Assembly: GCF_041052385.1 (NCBI RefSeq)
Contig: NZ_CP163439.1
Coordinates: 806,001-870,000, forward strand
DNA length: 64,000 bases
Direction of reading: 5' to 3'
Origin: Streptomyces sp. R28
GTDB taxonomy: Bacteria > Actinomycetota > Actinomycetes > Streptomycetales > Streptomycetaceae
Positions 16,843-25,691 of the stretch are shown here, piece by piece. A program made the position numbers and the translations under genes. The notes beneath the pieces were generated by a model. That model had not been told where the DNA came from. It worked only from the letters and a program-made list of their open reading frames with translations, and did no database searches. Position 1 is the stretch's first letter. The number at the start of each line of letters is the position of its first letter.

Positions 16843-17823
16843 TCAGCGTCCGGGGCGGGGTGCGAAGTACGCCAGTGCCGCGCCCGCCACCAGCGCCGTG
16901 CCCTGGGCCATCTGCTGCCAGAACGTCGGCACGCTCAGCAGCGTGAGGCCGTTCTGCAGCCCGCCGAGGAAGAGCACGCCGAGCAGGACGCCGAGGATCG
17001 ACCCGGAGCCGCCGGTCAGCGCGACCCCACCGATGAGCACGGCTGTCAGAACGGCGAGTTCGAAACCGGAGCCGGAGGTACCCGCGACCACGCTGTCCAG
17101 AATCGATGCCTTGATGGTGCCTGCGAGAGCGGCGGCCGCGCCCGTGGCCACGAACAGTGCGAAGGGCGTACGGCGGATGTTGATGCCGGACAGGTGGGCG
17201 GCCTCGCGGTTCACGCCGATGGCGAACACGTGGCGTCCGGTCGGGGTGAGCGCCAGGAAGAGGGCGCCGGCGATGAGGACGAGCGCGGCGATGACGACCG
17301 GTGCGGCGATCCCCGCGATCCGCGCCCCGCCCAGCCAGGCGAAGGCGGAGCCGAACCCGCTCAGAGGCAGGGGGAAGAGCTGCTGTGCGAGGCCGCGTAT
17401 CGCGGTGAGCATGCCGAGCGTGACGATGAACGGGGAGAGCCCGAGGTGGCAGCACAGTACGCCGTTGACGACGCCGACCGCGGCTCCGGCCGCCAGCGCC
17501 CCGAGGACGGCGACGGCCGGGGTGTGCCCGTTGCTCGCCAACCAGCCCGCGACCAGCCCGCCGAGCGCGAAGGTGGAACCGACGGAAAGGTCGAGATAGC
17601 CGCTGATGACGAGCAGGGCCAGCGGTACGGCGACGATGGCCAGGGTGGCCGCGTCGGTGGCGATGCCGCCGAGGTTGGCCGGGTCGAGGAAACTGTCGGT
17701 CGAGAGCTGGAAGGCCACCACCATCACGGCGAGGACGACAAGCAGGGGCTGGCGTCTGAGGATGGTCAGACCGCCCGTGGCCAGGACGCGTGGACGGGCG
17801 AGGAAGCGGTCGGCGGTGGTCAT
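16843..17823 (-). CDS. Ribose/sugar-type ABC transporter permease
   Basis: The product of about 326 residues resembles RbsC/BPD_transp_2 permeases. It has around nine membrane helices, for example PLLVVLAVMVVAFQLSTDSF, LAIVAVPLALLVISGYLDLS and AVLTAVLIGGVALTGGSGSI. The coupling-loop region GRHVFAIGVNREAAHLSGIN is conserved in the family. ATG 17823 overlaps the stop of the ATPase gene (ATGA), so translation is coupled. It forms the membrane channel for the solute captured by the binding protein at 19346-20380. Confidence 0.85.
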   Translation of the reverse strand: MTTADRFLARPRVLATGGLTILRRQPLLVVLAVMVVAFQLSTDSFLDPANLGGIATDAATLAIVAVPLALLVISGYLDLSVGSTFALGGLVAGWLASNGHTPAVAVLGALAAGAAVGVVNGVLCCHLGLSPFIVTLGMLTAIRGLAQQLFPLPLSGFGSAFAWLGGARIAGIAAPVVIAALVLIAGALFLALTPTGRHVFAIGVNREAAHLSGINIRRTPFALFVATGAAAALAGTIKASILDSVVAGTSGSGFELAVLTAVLIGGVALTGGSGSILGVLLGVLFLGGLQNGLTLLSVPTFWQQMAQGTALVAGAALAYFAPRPGR

Positions 17824-19337
17824 GCTGCTCCTTGGGCGGGCCGGGAGTCGGGCTCGTGGACGGCCGACAGCAGGGCCTGTTCGGTGAGGTCGGGGCCGGA
17901 GAGTTCGCCGACGATGCGGCCGCCGGCGACGATCAGGCAGCGGTCGGCGAGGGCGACGACCTCCTCGGGGTCGCTGGAGGCGAACAGCACGGCCGTACCG
18001 CGTTCGTCGGCCAGCCCGGTCACCACGCGGTAGATCTCCTGGCGGGCGCCGACGTCGACGCCCTGGGTCGGTTCGTCGAGCAGCAGCACTTCCACGTCGC
18101 GGGCTTCGTTGATCCACCGGCCGAGGACGAGTTTTTGCTGATTGCCGCCGGAGAAGGCTCCCGCGGGAAGTCCTGGGCGGGCGGGGCGCAGCCCTACGCT
18201 CTCGGCCAGGGAACCGAAGACGCGGCGCTCGACGCCCAGTGCCCGCACCCCGGCGCGGGAGAGCGGCCGGACCGAGGGCAGTAGCACGTTGTCCTGTGCG
18301 GTCAGCGACGGGAACAGCGCCTGGGCCCGCCGGTCCGCGGGTACCAGGGCGATCCCCGCGGCGAGGGCCTGGGCGGGCCGGGCCGGGGTCACCTCCTTTT
18401 CCCCGACCCGGATCGTTCCGCCCTGTGCCCGGCGTCGGCCGAAGAGGGTCTCCAGCAGGCGCGTTCGGCCGGACCCGATGAGACCGAACAGTCCGACCCG
18501 TTCGCCTTCGCCGACGGTGAGGCCGACGGGGCCGAAGCCGGGGCCGTACAGGCCGTCGACGGTGAGGAGAGGCCGCCCGGCGGTCCGCGCGGGACCGCTC
18601 CGTGTCGTGGTGTCGTGACGGCGGCCGGCAATGGCCTCCACTAGCTCATTGCGCGAGAGCCCGGCCACGGACGAGTGGTGGGTGACACGGCCGTCGCGCA
18701 TCACGGTGACCGCGTCCGCGAGTCGCTCCACCTCGGACAGCAGGTGGGTGACGTAGACGACGGCGAGGCCCTGGGCGCGCAGGTCCTCGACGCGTTCGGC
18801 CAGGGCGTCGCTCTCGGCGCCGGACAGGGCGGCGGTCGGTTCGTCCAGAACGAGCACGGACGCGCTGCGGCTGAGCGCCTTGGCGATCTCCACCAGCTGG
18901 CGCTGGCCCATCGGCAGGTCGCCGACGCGGTCGCGCGGGGAGCAGCTGGCCGCCACCCGTTCCAACAGGCCGGCCGCGGCCTCCTCTTGGACGCGCCGGT
19001 CGACACGTCCGTGACGGGTCCACTCCTGGCCGAGGAAGACGTTCTCCGCGACCGTCAGCGCGTCGACCACGCTGAGGGACTGGTAGATGATCGCCGCGCC
19101 CGCGGTGATGGACTCGCGCGGGGTGAGGCGGGTGTACGACCGGCCGCCGATCTCGATCGTGCCCGAGTCCGGCGGGAAGGCGCCGCCGAGGCACTTGATC
19201 AGGGTGGACTTGCCCGCGCCATTGTGGCCGAGCAACGCGTGCACCTGACCGGCGGGGACGGTGAGGTCCACGCCGTCCAGGGCCTTCACCCCGCCGAAGG
19301 ACTTGGTCAGCCCCCGGATGCGGAGGTTCGTCGTCAT
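17820..19337 (-). CDS. Sugar-type ABC transporter ATP-binding protein (two ABC domains)
   Basis: The 505-residue product is an RbsA/MglA-like fusion of two ATPase domains. Domain 1 has Walker A LLGHNGAGKSTLI, signature-region LPMGQRQLVEIAK and Walker B VLVLDEPTAAL. Domain 2 has the degenerate P-loop GLIGSGRTRLLETL, signature FSGGNQQKLVLGRW and Walker B VLLLDEPTQGVDV. This unequal pair of nucleotide sites is typical of the family. It lies 8 bp downstream of the binding-protein gene and overlaps the permease gene. Confidence 0.9.
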   Translation of the reverse strand: MTTNLRIRGLTKSFGGVKALDGVDLTVPAGQVHALLGHNGAGKSTLIKCLGGAFPPDSGTIEIGGRSYTRLTPRESITAGAAIIYQSLSVVDALTVAENVFLGQEWTRHGRVDRRVQEEAAAGLLERVAASCSPRDRVGDLPMGQRQLVEIAKALSRSASVLVLDEPTAALSGAESDALAERVEDLRAQGLAVVYVTHLLSEVERLADAVTVMRDGRVTHHSSVAGLSRNELVEAIAGRRHDTTTRSGPARTAGRPLLTVDGLYGPGFGPVGLTVGEGERVGLFGLIGSGRTRLLETLFGRRRAQGGTIRVGEKEVTPARPAQALAAGIALVPADRRAQALFPSLTAQDNVLLPSVRPLSRAGVRALGVERRVFGSLAESVGLRPARPGLPAGAFSGGNQQKLVLGRWINEARDVEVLLLDEPTQGVDVGARQEIYRVVTGLADERGTAVLFASSDPEEVVALADRCLIVAGGRIVGELSGPDLTEQALLSAVHEPDSRPAQGAA

Positions 19338-19345
19338 GGCCGGCC

Positions 19346-20380
19346 CTAGGCGTTCTGGGCGAGCAGGTCATCGATCCTGGCCGTGTCGCCGCGCTGCACG
19401 AGGTTGATCGGCACCTGGGCGCTGGGGTTGGCCTTGCCCGCGGCGACCGCGAGCGGGACGTCGACGATGGCGGCGGCGAGATCGTTCGGGGCCAGGGCAG
19501 CGGAGGCCCGGTAGAAGGAACCCTGCTTGATCGCGAGGAGGGAGGGCGCGGAGCCGTCCTGTCCGCCGACGAAGGTCTTGGCGTCGTCCTTGGCGCGGCC
19601 CGTCTGCTGCAGGGCCTTGTAGGCGCCGTACGCGGCGGCGTCGGTGATACCGAGGACGATGTTGAGGTCGGGGTGCTTGGCGAGGATGGCCTTGGCCTTG
19701 GACAAGGCGGTGTCGGGGTCGATTGCCTGTTCCTGCGCGACCACGTCCACGCCGGGAGCGGCCTTGGTGAACGCCTCGACCATGCCCTTGGTGCGCTCGC
19801 GGCCCAGCTCGATGGTGCTGTCGGTGAGGAAGGCGACCTTGCCCTTGCCCCCGAGGTTCTCCTCGGCCCACTTCGCCGCCGCCTCGCCCAGCAGGGTTCC
19901 GCCCTCACGGAAGCTGAACTGGATGTCGGCGCTCTGGTGCTCCAGCGATCCGCCGTAGGTGACCCAGATCAGGCCCGCCTCCATGGCCCGCTGCGCGACG
20001 GCCTCCATGGCCTCGAACACCATCGGGAAAGAGACGATCGCCGGGACCTTCTGCGCGATCCAGGTGTTGAGGTTGGAGGCCTGCGTGTCGGCGTTGGCGT
20101 TGTCGCTCGTGGTGATCAGGGAGCTGCCGTGCTTCTTCGCCTCGGCCGTGGACAGCTTGACCAGCGTGGAGTAGAGCGGGAGCTGTGTGAAGGGGTAGTC
20201 GAGTCCGATCTTCGTCAGCTCCTTGCCCCCTGAGGATGCGGGCTTGGCCGAGGCCGCCGCCTTCTCCGGCGCCGAACAGCCGGCCGCGGCCAGCGCCGTG
20301 GTGGCCAGTGCTCCGGCGGACAGAGCGAGGAACCGTCTGCGGGAGGCGGCGGAAGGCATGCTGGACTCAGGAGTGATCAT
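19346..20380 (-). CDS. ABC transporter solute-binding lipoprotein (type 1 periplasmic-binding fold)
   Basis: The product is about 344 residues. The N-terminus has a twin-arginine-like SRRRFLALSAGALATTALAA followed by AGC, so it is a lipoprotein anchored at the Cys and probably exported by Tat. The mature part shows the Peripla_BP_4 pattern: TKIGLDYPFTQLPLYSTLV, IVSFPMVFEAMEAVAQRAME, LNIVLGITDAAAYGAYKAL and KTFVGGQDGSAPSLLAIKQG. It should bind a sugar or sugar-like ligand, or possibly an aromatic derivative. ATG 20380 is chosen because the signal peptide begins there. A copy of the 16-bp palindrome lies 210 bp upstream. Confidence 0.85.
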   Translation of the reverse strand: MITPESSMPSAASRRRFLALSAGALATTALAAAGCSAPEKAAASAKPASSGGKELTKIGLDYPFTQLPLYSTLVKLSTAEAKKHGSSLITTSDNANADTQASNLNTWIAQKVPAIVSFPMVFEAMEAVAQRAMEAGLIWVTYGGSLEHQSADIQFSFREGGTLLGEAAAKWAEENLGGKGKVAFLTDSTIELGRERTKGMVEAFTKAAPGVDVVAQEQAIDPDTALSKAKAILAKHPDLNIVLGITDAAAYGAYKALQQTGRAKDDAKTFVGGQDGSAPSLLAIKQGSFYRASAALAPNDLAAAIVDVPLAVAAGKANPSAQVPINLVQRGDTARIDDLLAQNA

Positions 20381-20589
20381 GGCAGGGCTCTCCGAGGGGC
20401 AGGCCCGCGGGAGGCGGGCGTCCGGGTCGTGCCGAGTGACGCGTCGAGTGACGTGTCGAACAGGAAAGACTCCCGGCCGCCGTGCCGCCATCGGTAGAAA
20501 TACCGATCAGGTACGACGACGTGCCCTCACGGGATCGATTGGGTCACGGAACCGTGAACACCTTGCCGCCCGAACAGCCGCCTCATATC

Positions 20590-20605
20590 GTTGGGCCTCA
20601 AACGA
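20590..20605. promoter_or_regulatory. 16-bp palindrome copy A (divergent promoter region)
   Basis: gttgggcctcaaacga fits the shared pattern RTTYSGNNYCRAACRA except at the fourth base. It lies between the divergent binding-protein gene (start 20380) and the LuxR-type gene (start 20639), 33 bp before the latter. Confidence 0.5.
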
Positions 20606-20638
20606 CCTTCCTGATTCCGAGCCCACCCGGAGGCTCGT

Positions 20639-21658
20639 TTGCACAGCCATCACCAGATCGCGGCGGCCGCCCGCATCGGCATGCTCGCCCACGGGCCGGA
20701 CACACCGGCTGCCTGTGCCGAAGTCCTGCGCGAACTCGCCCGGGCCCTCCCCCTCGACGCGGCGACGCTGCTCTCGATCGATCCGGTCACCGGTGATCAC
20801 GTCCAGTTGGCCGGGGTCGGCTACACCACCGAGCTGTCCCAGAACCTGGCCGCCGAGTTCGTCAGAACCCCGTGGTACCAGAACGTCATGCGGCAGGAAC
20901 TGCCGCCGTCCATCTCCGAGGACGCCGACGACACCGGAACGCGCTTCAGGCACGGCTGGTTCTACGCCGAACGGGTCCGCCCCGCCGGGTTCCGGGACGG
21001 AGTGACCGGAGCGCTGCGTCACCGCAGCCGCCTCGTCGGTCTGGTGCACCTCTCCACCGAGCGTGCCGACGCGTACGACACCGACGCACGACGCCTGCTC
21101 GCCTGCGTCATGCCGGCGCTCGCCGCGCTGGCCGACCCGGTGCCGTACATCACCGACCTGGAGAACGGCCTGACGCACGGGAGTGCGGTGAGCCTCGTGA
21201 CGGACGGTGCCGTGATCGACGTGCCGGGGCATGAGCGCGCGGGGATCGTGCGCGACGAGGTCTTCCACGAGCTGCTGGGGGCCTTCACCGGCACGGGCGG
21301 GCGGCGGCTGCGCCTGCTGTGGCCGGTGGATGGCGACTGGCGGCGCGTGACGCTCCAGCGGTACCTGCCGGGTTCCCACCGTCTCACCGGTGCGGTGCTG
21401 GTGGTGGAGACACCCACCGAACTCCCCTACGGGCTCAGCCCGCGGGAGCTGGAGGTGCTGACCCGCGCGGCCACAGGCCAGACCAACCAGGCCATCGCGC
21501 AGGCGCTGTACCTGGCGCCACGGACCGTGCACACCCACATGGAGCACCTGCTGCGCAAGACCGGCACCGCCTCCCGCGCCGAGGCCACCGCCCTGGCGGT
21601 CCGCGACGGTCTGCTGCGCCCGGCTCCGGATCAGGTGGCCCGCTTCGTCGAGCGGTGA
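20639..21658 (+). CDS. LuxR-family transcriptional regulator with N-terminal GAF-like sensor
   Basis: The 339-residue product begins at TTG 20639, with a GGAGG five bases upstream. The N-terminal 160 residues look like a GAF-type ligand domain (LPLDAATLLSIDPVTGDHVQ, LVGLVHLSTERADAYDTDAR). The C-terminal LuxR helix-turn-helix is at about 262-325 (LSPRELEVLTRAATGQTNQA IAQALYLAPRTVHTHMEHLL). There is no receiver domain, so a small ligand rather than a kinase probably controls it. It is divergent from the ABC operon and is a likely controller of that operon. Confidence 0.85.
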   Translation: MHSHHQIAAAARIGMLAHGPDTPAACAEVLRELARALPLDAATLLSIDPVTGDHVQLAGVGYTTELSQNLAAEFVRTPWYQNVMRQELPPSISEDADDTGTRFRHGWFYAERVRPAGFRDGVTGALRHRSRLVGLVHLSTERADAYDTDARRLLACVMPALAALADPVPYITDLENGLTHGSAVSLVTDGAVIDVPGHERAGIVRDEVFHELLGAFTGTGGRRLRLLWPVDGDWRRVTLQRYLPGSHRLTGAVLVVETPTELPYGLSPRELEVLTRAATGQTNQAIAQALYLAPRTVHTHMEHLLRKTGTASRAEATALAVRDGLLRPAPDQVARFVER

Positions 21659-21742
21659 GGCGTACCGGGCGGGGCGACGCCGGCGCACAGGTGCCGGGCG
21701 GCTTCCTGCGCGCCGGGCCGGGTAGTCCGTCCGTGCGGCGGA

Positions 21743-22690
21743 TCAGCCGACCAGTCGCTCCACGCGCCGCATCACCTCACGGCAGAACGCCCCGACGCCG
21801 TCGGGGTCGTCGATGAACTGGTTCGGCTTGACGCAGAAGGTCGTGAAGCCGCTCTCCCACTGCTCGGGAACCGAGGCGAGAGCCGCTCCGAGATCGGCCG
21901 GCGAACGGTCGTCGGGGAAGACGGCCTGGGTGCCGCCGATCATCTCCAGGTCGGTGATGTCGCGTCCCGCAGCCGACATCGCGTCCTTCAGCGCCCGCAG
22001 GTCGTCGGGTGTGGGCCGGCCGAGCGGATGGAAGCCGTGGCCATGGCGGACGAGCCGCCGCAGCAGCGGGCCGTGCAGTCGCTGCCCGCCGAACCAGAGC
22101 CGGGGGCCCTCGGGGCGGTACGCCTTGGGTTCGAAGTAGACATCCTGGAAGGGGTAGTTCGGACCGTCGTGGGAGAGGGGAGACGGCCCCCACGCCTTCG
22201 CCCACACCTGCAGGTGCTCGTCGAGCAGCTTTCCGCGCTCGCCGAACGGCACGCCGAGCGCGTCGTACTCGTCCCTGCTCCAGCTCACGGTGGGTTGCAC
22301 CACCAGCCTCCCCTCGCTGATCAGGTCGAGGGTGCCCAGTTCCCGGGCGAGCAGCAGCGGGTGGCGCAGCGGTGCGAGGACCGCCGCGGCGGCCAGCCGG
22401 AGTCGTTCGGTGACTGAGGCGATGGCGGCGAGCAGGAGCAGCGAGTTCGGCCAGGGGGTGTACGGGTCCTGGTTGCCCGGCAGGGCGTAGTCACGGGGGT
22501 TGCCCATGATCCCCCGGTCCGCCGCGTCGGGTCCGAGGACGATGTGCTCGCTGACCATGACGGCGTCGAAACCGGCGTCTTCGGCCTCACGGGCCCACCG
22601 CACGGCCGTGGGCAGGTCGGCCCGGCCTCCGGTGAGGGTCCAGTTCTCGCTGAGGACGAGCAGCATGCGTGGGGTGGCGGGGGTACTCAT
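21743..22690 (-). CDS. LLM-class (luciferase-like) F420/FMN-dependent oxidoreductase
   Basis: The 315-residue product has the LLM TIM-barrel pattern: WAREAEDAGFDAVMVSEHIV, LLLLAAIASVTERLRLAAAA, PLRHPLLLARELGTLDLISE GRLVVQPTVSW, FGERGKLLDEHLQVWAKAW and RLWFGGQRLHGPLLRRLVRH. Streptomyces members mostly use coenzyme F420, and the GRLVVQP strand fits this. The reaction is unknown: reduction, or oxidation of an alcohol or amine intermediate. Start ATG 22690 has AGGAG upstream. It is divergent from the MarR gene and shares a promoter region holding palindrome copy B. Confidence 0.85.
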   Translation of the reverse strand: MSTPATPRMLLVLSENWTLTGGRADLPTAVRWAREAEDAGFDAVMVSEHIVLGPDAADRGIMGNPRDYALPGNQDPYTPWPNSLLLLAAIASVTERLRLAAAAVLAPLRHPLLLARELGTLDLISEGRLVVQPTVSWSRDEYDALGVPFGERGKLLDEHLQVWAKAWGPSPLSHDGPNYPFQDVYFEPKAYRPEGPRLWFGGQRLHGPLLRRLVRHGHGFHPLGRPTPDDLRALKDAMSAAGRDITDLEMIGGTQAVFPDDRSPADLGAALASVPEQWESGFTTFCVKPNQFIDDPDGVGAFCREVMRRVERLVG

Positions 22691-22714
22691 GGGGCTCCTC
22701 TTCTTCTTCGTACA

Positions 22715-22730
22715 ATTTGGAGCCGAACGA
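22715..22730. promoter_or_regulatory. 16-bp palindrome copy B (LLM/MarR divergent promoter)
   Basis: atttggagccgaacga fits RTTYSGNNYCRAACRA. It is 25 bp upstream of the LLM start and 69 bp upstream of the MarR start. This position, between a MarR gene and its divergent neighbour, is the classic place for a MarR autoregulatory operator. Confidence 0.6.
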
Positions 22731-22798
22731 ACGGGCCCGGTGGGACACGTGTCCGTTCGGGGAGCAGGCGTTGCCGCGACCAGACGAAGGAGCCGCCC

Positions 22799-23371
22799 AT
22801 GCCCGGCCAGCGATCCATCACCGAAGCCGAGAAGCTGGCGGCGGCGAAGCTCGGTGGTTTCCCGATCCGTCGGGAGCAGATGGCCGCTGTGGCGAACATC
22901 TACCGGGCAGCCTCCGCGGTCCGGCATCACCTGGAGAACTCCGTCCTGCGCGGCTCGGATCTGACCTGGACGGCGTTCGTCGTGCTGTGGGTGGTCTGGG
23001 TGTGGGGCGAGTCGGAGACGCGGTACGTGGCGGACGAGGCCGGCATCTCCAAGGGCACCCTCACGGGGGTCTCCCGCACCCTGGAGTCGCGTGGACTGAT
23101 CAGGCGGAGCGGGCACCCGACGGACGGACGGCTGGTGTTGCTCAGCCTCACCGAGGAAGGCGAGGAGTTCATGCGCCGGGTGTTCCCGGCGTTCAACGAG
23201 GAAGAGGCGTTCGTCACCGCCGGGCTCAGCAACGCGGAGTGCCGCCGTCTCGCGGACGGCCTGCGCAGTGTCGTCATGCAGGTCGAGCAGCACGGCGAGG
23301 AGCGGCGCCAGTCGCTGCTGAACGGCGCCGAGCCCGCGCCCCGTCGCAGCGGTCGCCGGTCCAGGAACTGA
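22799..23371 (+). CDS. MarR-family transcriptional regulator
   Basis: The 190-residue product has the MarR winged helix: VRHHLENSVLRGSDLTWTAF, the recognition helix region YVADEAGISKGTLTGVSRTL ESRGLIRRS and the wing GHPTDGRLVLLSLTEEGEEF, then a dimerisation helix. The basic C-terminal tail is Arg-rich. ATG 22799 has GGAG eight bases upstream. It is the best candidate to bind the 16-bp palindromes, because one copy lies in its own divergent promoter. MarR proteins of catabolic clusters usually repress until an aromatic ligand binds. Confidence 0.9.
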   Translation: MPGQRSITEAEKLAAAKLGGFPIRREQMAAVANIYRAASAVRHHLENSVLRGSDLTWTAFVVLWVVWVWGESETRYVADEAGISKGTLTGVSRTLESRGLIRRSGHPTDGRLVLLSLTEEGEEFMRRVFPAFNEEEAFVTAGLSNAECRRLADGLRSVVMQVEQHGEERRQSLLNGAEPAPRRSGRRSRN

Positions 23372-23378
23372 GGGGGCG

Positions 23379-24092
23379 TCAGGGCCGCTCCTCGGCGGCC
23401 CGTACCAGGGCGTCGAAGAGCCGCTGCTGGGCCGGATCCTCGTGGGCGGTGTCCTCGGGATGCCACTGCACGGCGCTGAACCAGCCGCCGGCGGTGGGCA
23501 GTTCGAGCGCTTCAACCGTGCCGTCCGCGGCTCGTGCCGTCGCTCTCAGACCCGCGCCGAGGCGGTCGACGCGCTGGTGGTGGTAGCAGGACGCGTCCAC
23601 CTTCTCGGCGGCCGTCGCCCGTGCGACCACCGAGCCGGCCTCCAGGGCGACGGGATGCGCGACGTGCCGGTGGTCGCGCCCCGGACCGCCCATGTCCTGT
23701 TCCAGGGTGCCGCCGAGAGCGACGTTGACCGCCTGCAGGCCCCGGCAGACGGCGAGCAGGGGCAGGCCGGTCTCCAGCGCGGCCCGTGCCACCGCCAGGT
23801 CGAAGGCGTCCTGGACGTCGTCCACGTCGTACACGCTGGCGTGGGTGTCGACGGCGCCGTACGTGTGCGGGGCGAGGTCTCCGCCTCCGGGGAGCAGGAC
23901 GCCGTCGAAGCGGGCGAGCCGGCCGGCGGTGCCGGTCTGCGCGGGATGAAGACTCACGGGTTCTCCGCCGGCCCGCCACACCGCCTCGATCAGGGCCCGG
24001 GCGTTGACCTCGGCGGCGTAGCGCAGTGCGGAGGTGGTGGCGCTGAAACGGGCGGGGATCGCGATGAGCGGGCGCGTCACAGCTGGATCCAT
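23379..24092 (-). CDS. puuD: Class I glutamine amidotransferase-like gamma-glutamyl hydrolase (PuuD-like)
   Basis: The 237-residue product is a Peptidase_C26-type hydrolase: PLIAIPARFSATTSALRYAA, FDGVLLPGGGDLAPHTYG, nucleophile Cys116 in LLAVCRGLQAVNVALGGTL, and His211 and Glu213 in QWHPED. PuuD removes glutamate from gamma-glutamyl-aminobutyrate, and this enzyme likely cleaves a similar gamma-glutamyl amide. ATG 24092 overlaps the aldehyde dehydrogenase stop by 16 bp, so the two are made together. Together with the glutamine-synthetase-like gene at 33842 it suggests a glutamylated-amine route. The exact substrate is an inference. Confidence 0.8.
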   Translation of the reverse strand: MDPAVTRPLIAIPARFSATTSALRYAAEVNARALIEAVWRAGGEPVSLHPAQTGTAGRLARFDGVLLPGGGDLAPHTYGAVDTHASVYDVDDVQDAFDLAVARAALETGLPLLAVCRGLQAVNVALGGTLEQDMGGPGRDHRHVAHPVALEAGSVVARATAAEKVDASCYHHQRVDRLGAGLRATARAADGTVEALELPTAGGWFSAVQWHPEDTAHEDPAQQRLFDALVRAAEERP

Positions 24093-25567
24093 GTCGTCTT
24101 GAGTTCGGTGTACTTCTCCAGGGCGTGCGCGGACTTGTCGCGGCCGTTGCCCGACTGCTTCATGCCGCCGAAGGGCACGGTGAGGTCGCCCTCCTCGTAG
24201 CAGTTGACCCAGACCGTGCCGGCCTTGAGGGCACGCGAGACGCGGTGGGCGGTGGACAGGTCGGAGGTCCACAGGCCGGCGGCGAGGCCGTAGTCGGTGG
24301 CGTCGGCCAGCCGGACCGCCTCGTCCAGGTCGTCGAAGGCGAGGACGGAGAGCACCGGACCGAAGATCTCCTCGCGGGCCAGCCTCATGCGGGGGTCCAC
24401 GTGGTCGAAGACGGTCGGCTCCAGGAAGCTGCCGCCGGTGTCGGTGAGGGTGCGTGAGCCGCCGGTGAGCAGGCGGGCGCCCTCTGCCAGGCCGGTGGCG
24501 ATGTGGTCCTGGACGCGCCCCAGGTGGTCCTCGCCGACCAGGGCGCCCATCTCGGTGGCCGGGTCGAGAGGGTCGCCGATCCGCAGTTCGCGGGCGCGTC
24601 GCACGACGGCCTCGGTGACCTGTTCGGCGATGGAGGAGTGGACGAGGAGGCGCGAGGGCGCGGTGCACATCTCGCCCTGGTTGAAGAAGATGCCCCAGGC
24701 TGCGGTGGCGGCGGCCTTCTCCAGGTCGGGGGCGTCGGGCAGGATGATGTTGGGTGACTTGCCCCCCAACTCCAGCCAGACGCGCTTGAGGTTGGAGTCG
24801 GCCGCGTAGTGCAGGAAGTGGCGGCCGACGGCGGTGGAGCCGGTGAAGGCCAGGACGTCGACGTCCGGGTGCAGGCCGAGGGCGCGTCCGGCGACCGGAC
24901 CGTCGCCGTTGATGACGTTGAGCACGCCCGGCGGCAGTCCCGCCTCGGCGGCGACGGCGGCCAGCAGCAGCGCGGACAGCGGTGAGTGCTCCGACGGTTT
25001 CAGTACGACGGTGCAGCCGGCGGCCAGGGCGGGGGCGATCTTCCAGCCGGCGAGGGTGAGCGGGAAGTTCCACGGCACCACCGCGCCGACGACTCCGGCG
25101 GGTTCGCGGGTGACCAGGGCGAGGGCGTCGGGGGCGGTGTGCGGGGACTCGTCGGTGAGCTTGTCGGAGAGCTGGCCGTACCAGCGGAAGGTGTTGATGA
25201 GCGCGCGCAGTTCGATGTCGTGGGCGTCGGTGATCGGTTTGCCCATCTCCAGGGTCACGGCGAGGGCCAGATCAGCGCGCCGCTCCTGCAGCAGGTCGGC
25301 GATGCGCACCAGGACTCGGCCGCGGTCGGCGGGCGCCAGCCGCGGCCAGGGCCCGCTGTCGAAGGCACGGCGAGCGGCGGCCACGGCGGCGTCGATCTCG
25401 GCGGCGCCGCCGTCGGCGACCTCGGTGAGCACCTGACCGTCCCGCGGCGAGACGACGGGGAAGGCGGCGCCCGCCCCGGCCTCCTCGGCACCGTCGATGT
25501 GGTGTGCGCTCGGCAGCACCAGCGCCTTGGCCCGGCGGAGCCATTCGTCGTGGGTGACAGCGGGCAT
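24077..25567 (-). CDS. NAD(P)-dependent aldehyde dehydrogenase (PuuC-like)
   Basis: The 496-residue product has normal length and motifs: VVPWNFPLTLAGWKIAPALA, VLAFTGSTAVGRHFLHYAAD, general-base Glu in VWLELGGKSPNIIL, catalytic Cys in FFNQGEMCTAPSRLLV, EEIFGPVLSVLAF and VPFGGMKQSGNGRDKSAHAL. It oxidises an aldehyde to an acid. Coupling to a gamma-glutamyl hydrolase makes a gamma-glutamyl-aminoaldehyde a likely substrate. Four 17-bp tandem repeats lie 24 bp upstream of its start. Confidence 0.85.
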   Translation of the reverse strand: MPAVTHDEWLRRAKALVLPSAHHIDGAEEAGAGAAFPVVSPRDGQVLTEVADGGAAEIDAAVAAARRAFDSGPWPRLAPADRGRVLVRIADLLQERRADLALAVTLEMGKPITDAHDIELRALINTFRWYGQLSDKLTDESPHTAPDALALVTREPAGVVGAVVPWNFPLTLAGWKIAPALAAGCTVVLKPSEHSPLSALLLAAVAAEAGLPPGVLNVINGDGPVAGRALGLHPDVDVLAFTGSTAVGRHFLHYAADSNLKRVWLELGGKSPNIILPDAPDLEKAAATAAWGIFFNQGEMCTAPSRLLVHSSIAEQVTEAVVRRARELRIGDPLDPATEMGALVGEDHLGRVQDHIATGLAEGARLLTGGSRTLTDTGGSFLEPTVFDHVDPRMRLAREEIFGPVLSVLAFDDLDEAVRLADATDYGLAAGLWTSDLSTAHRVSRALKAGTVWVNCYEEGDLTVPFGGMKQSGNGRDKSAHALEKYTELKTTWIQL

Positions 25568-25590
25568 GGGGTTCTCCAGACCATGTTTCC

Positions 25591-25658
25591 GGTGGGACGT
25601 CGACGAAGGTGGGACGTCGACGAAGGTGGGATGTCGACGAAGGTGGGGCGTCGAAGAA
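25591..25658. repeat. Four tandem 17-bp repeats in the aldehyde dehydrogenase promoter region
   Basis: The unit ggtgggacgtcgacgaa is present at 25591-25607 and 25608-25624 exactly. It recurs at 25625-25641 (one change) and 25642-25658 (two changes). Each unit contains the palindrome gacgtc/gtcgac. The array lies between the permease stop (25692) and the aldehyde dehydrogenase start (25567), so it may be a multi-site operator or a slippage-prone spacer. Confidence 0.75.
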
Positions 25659-25691
25659 GTCGATGAGCCCGAGCGGTCGGCGGGCGAGGCG

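Noticed and set aside
25591..25658. Tandem repeats as a CRISPR array
   Set aside because: The 17-bp units touch each other with no spacers, and no cas genes are present.
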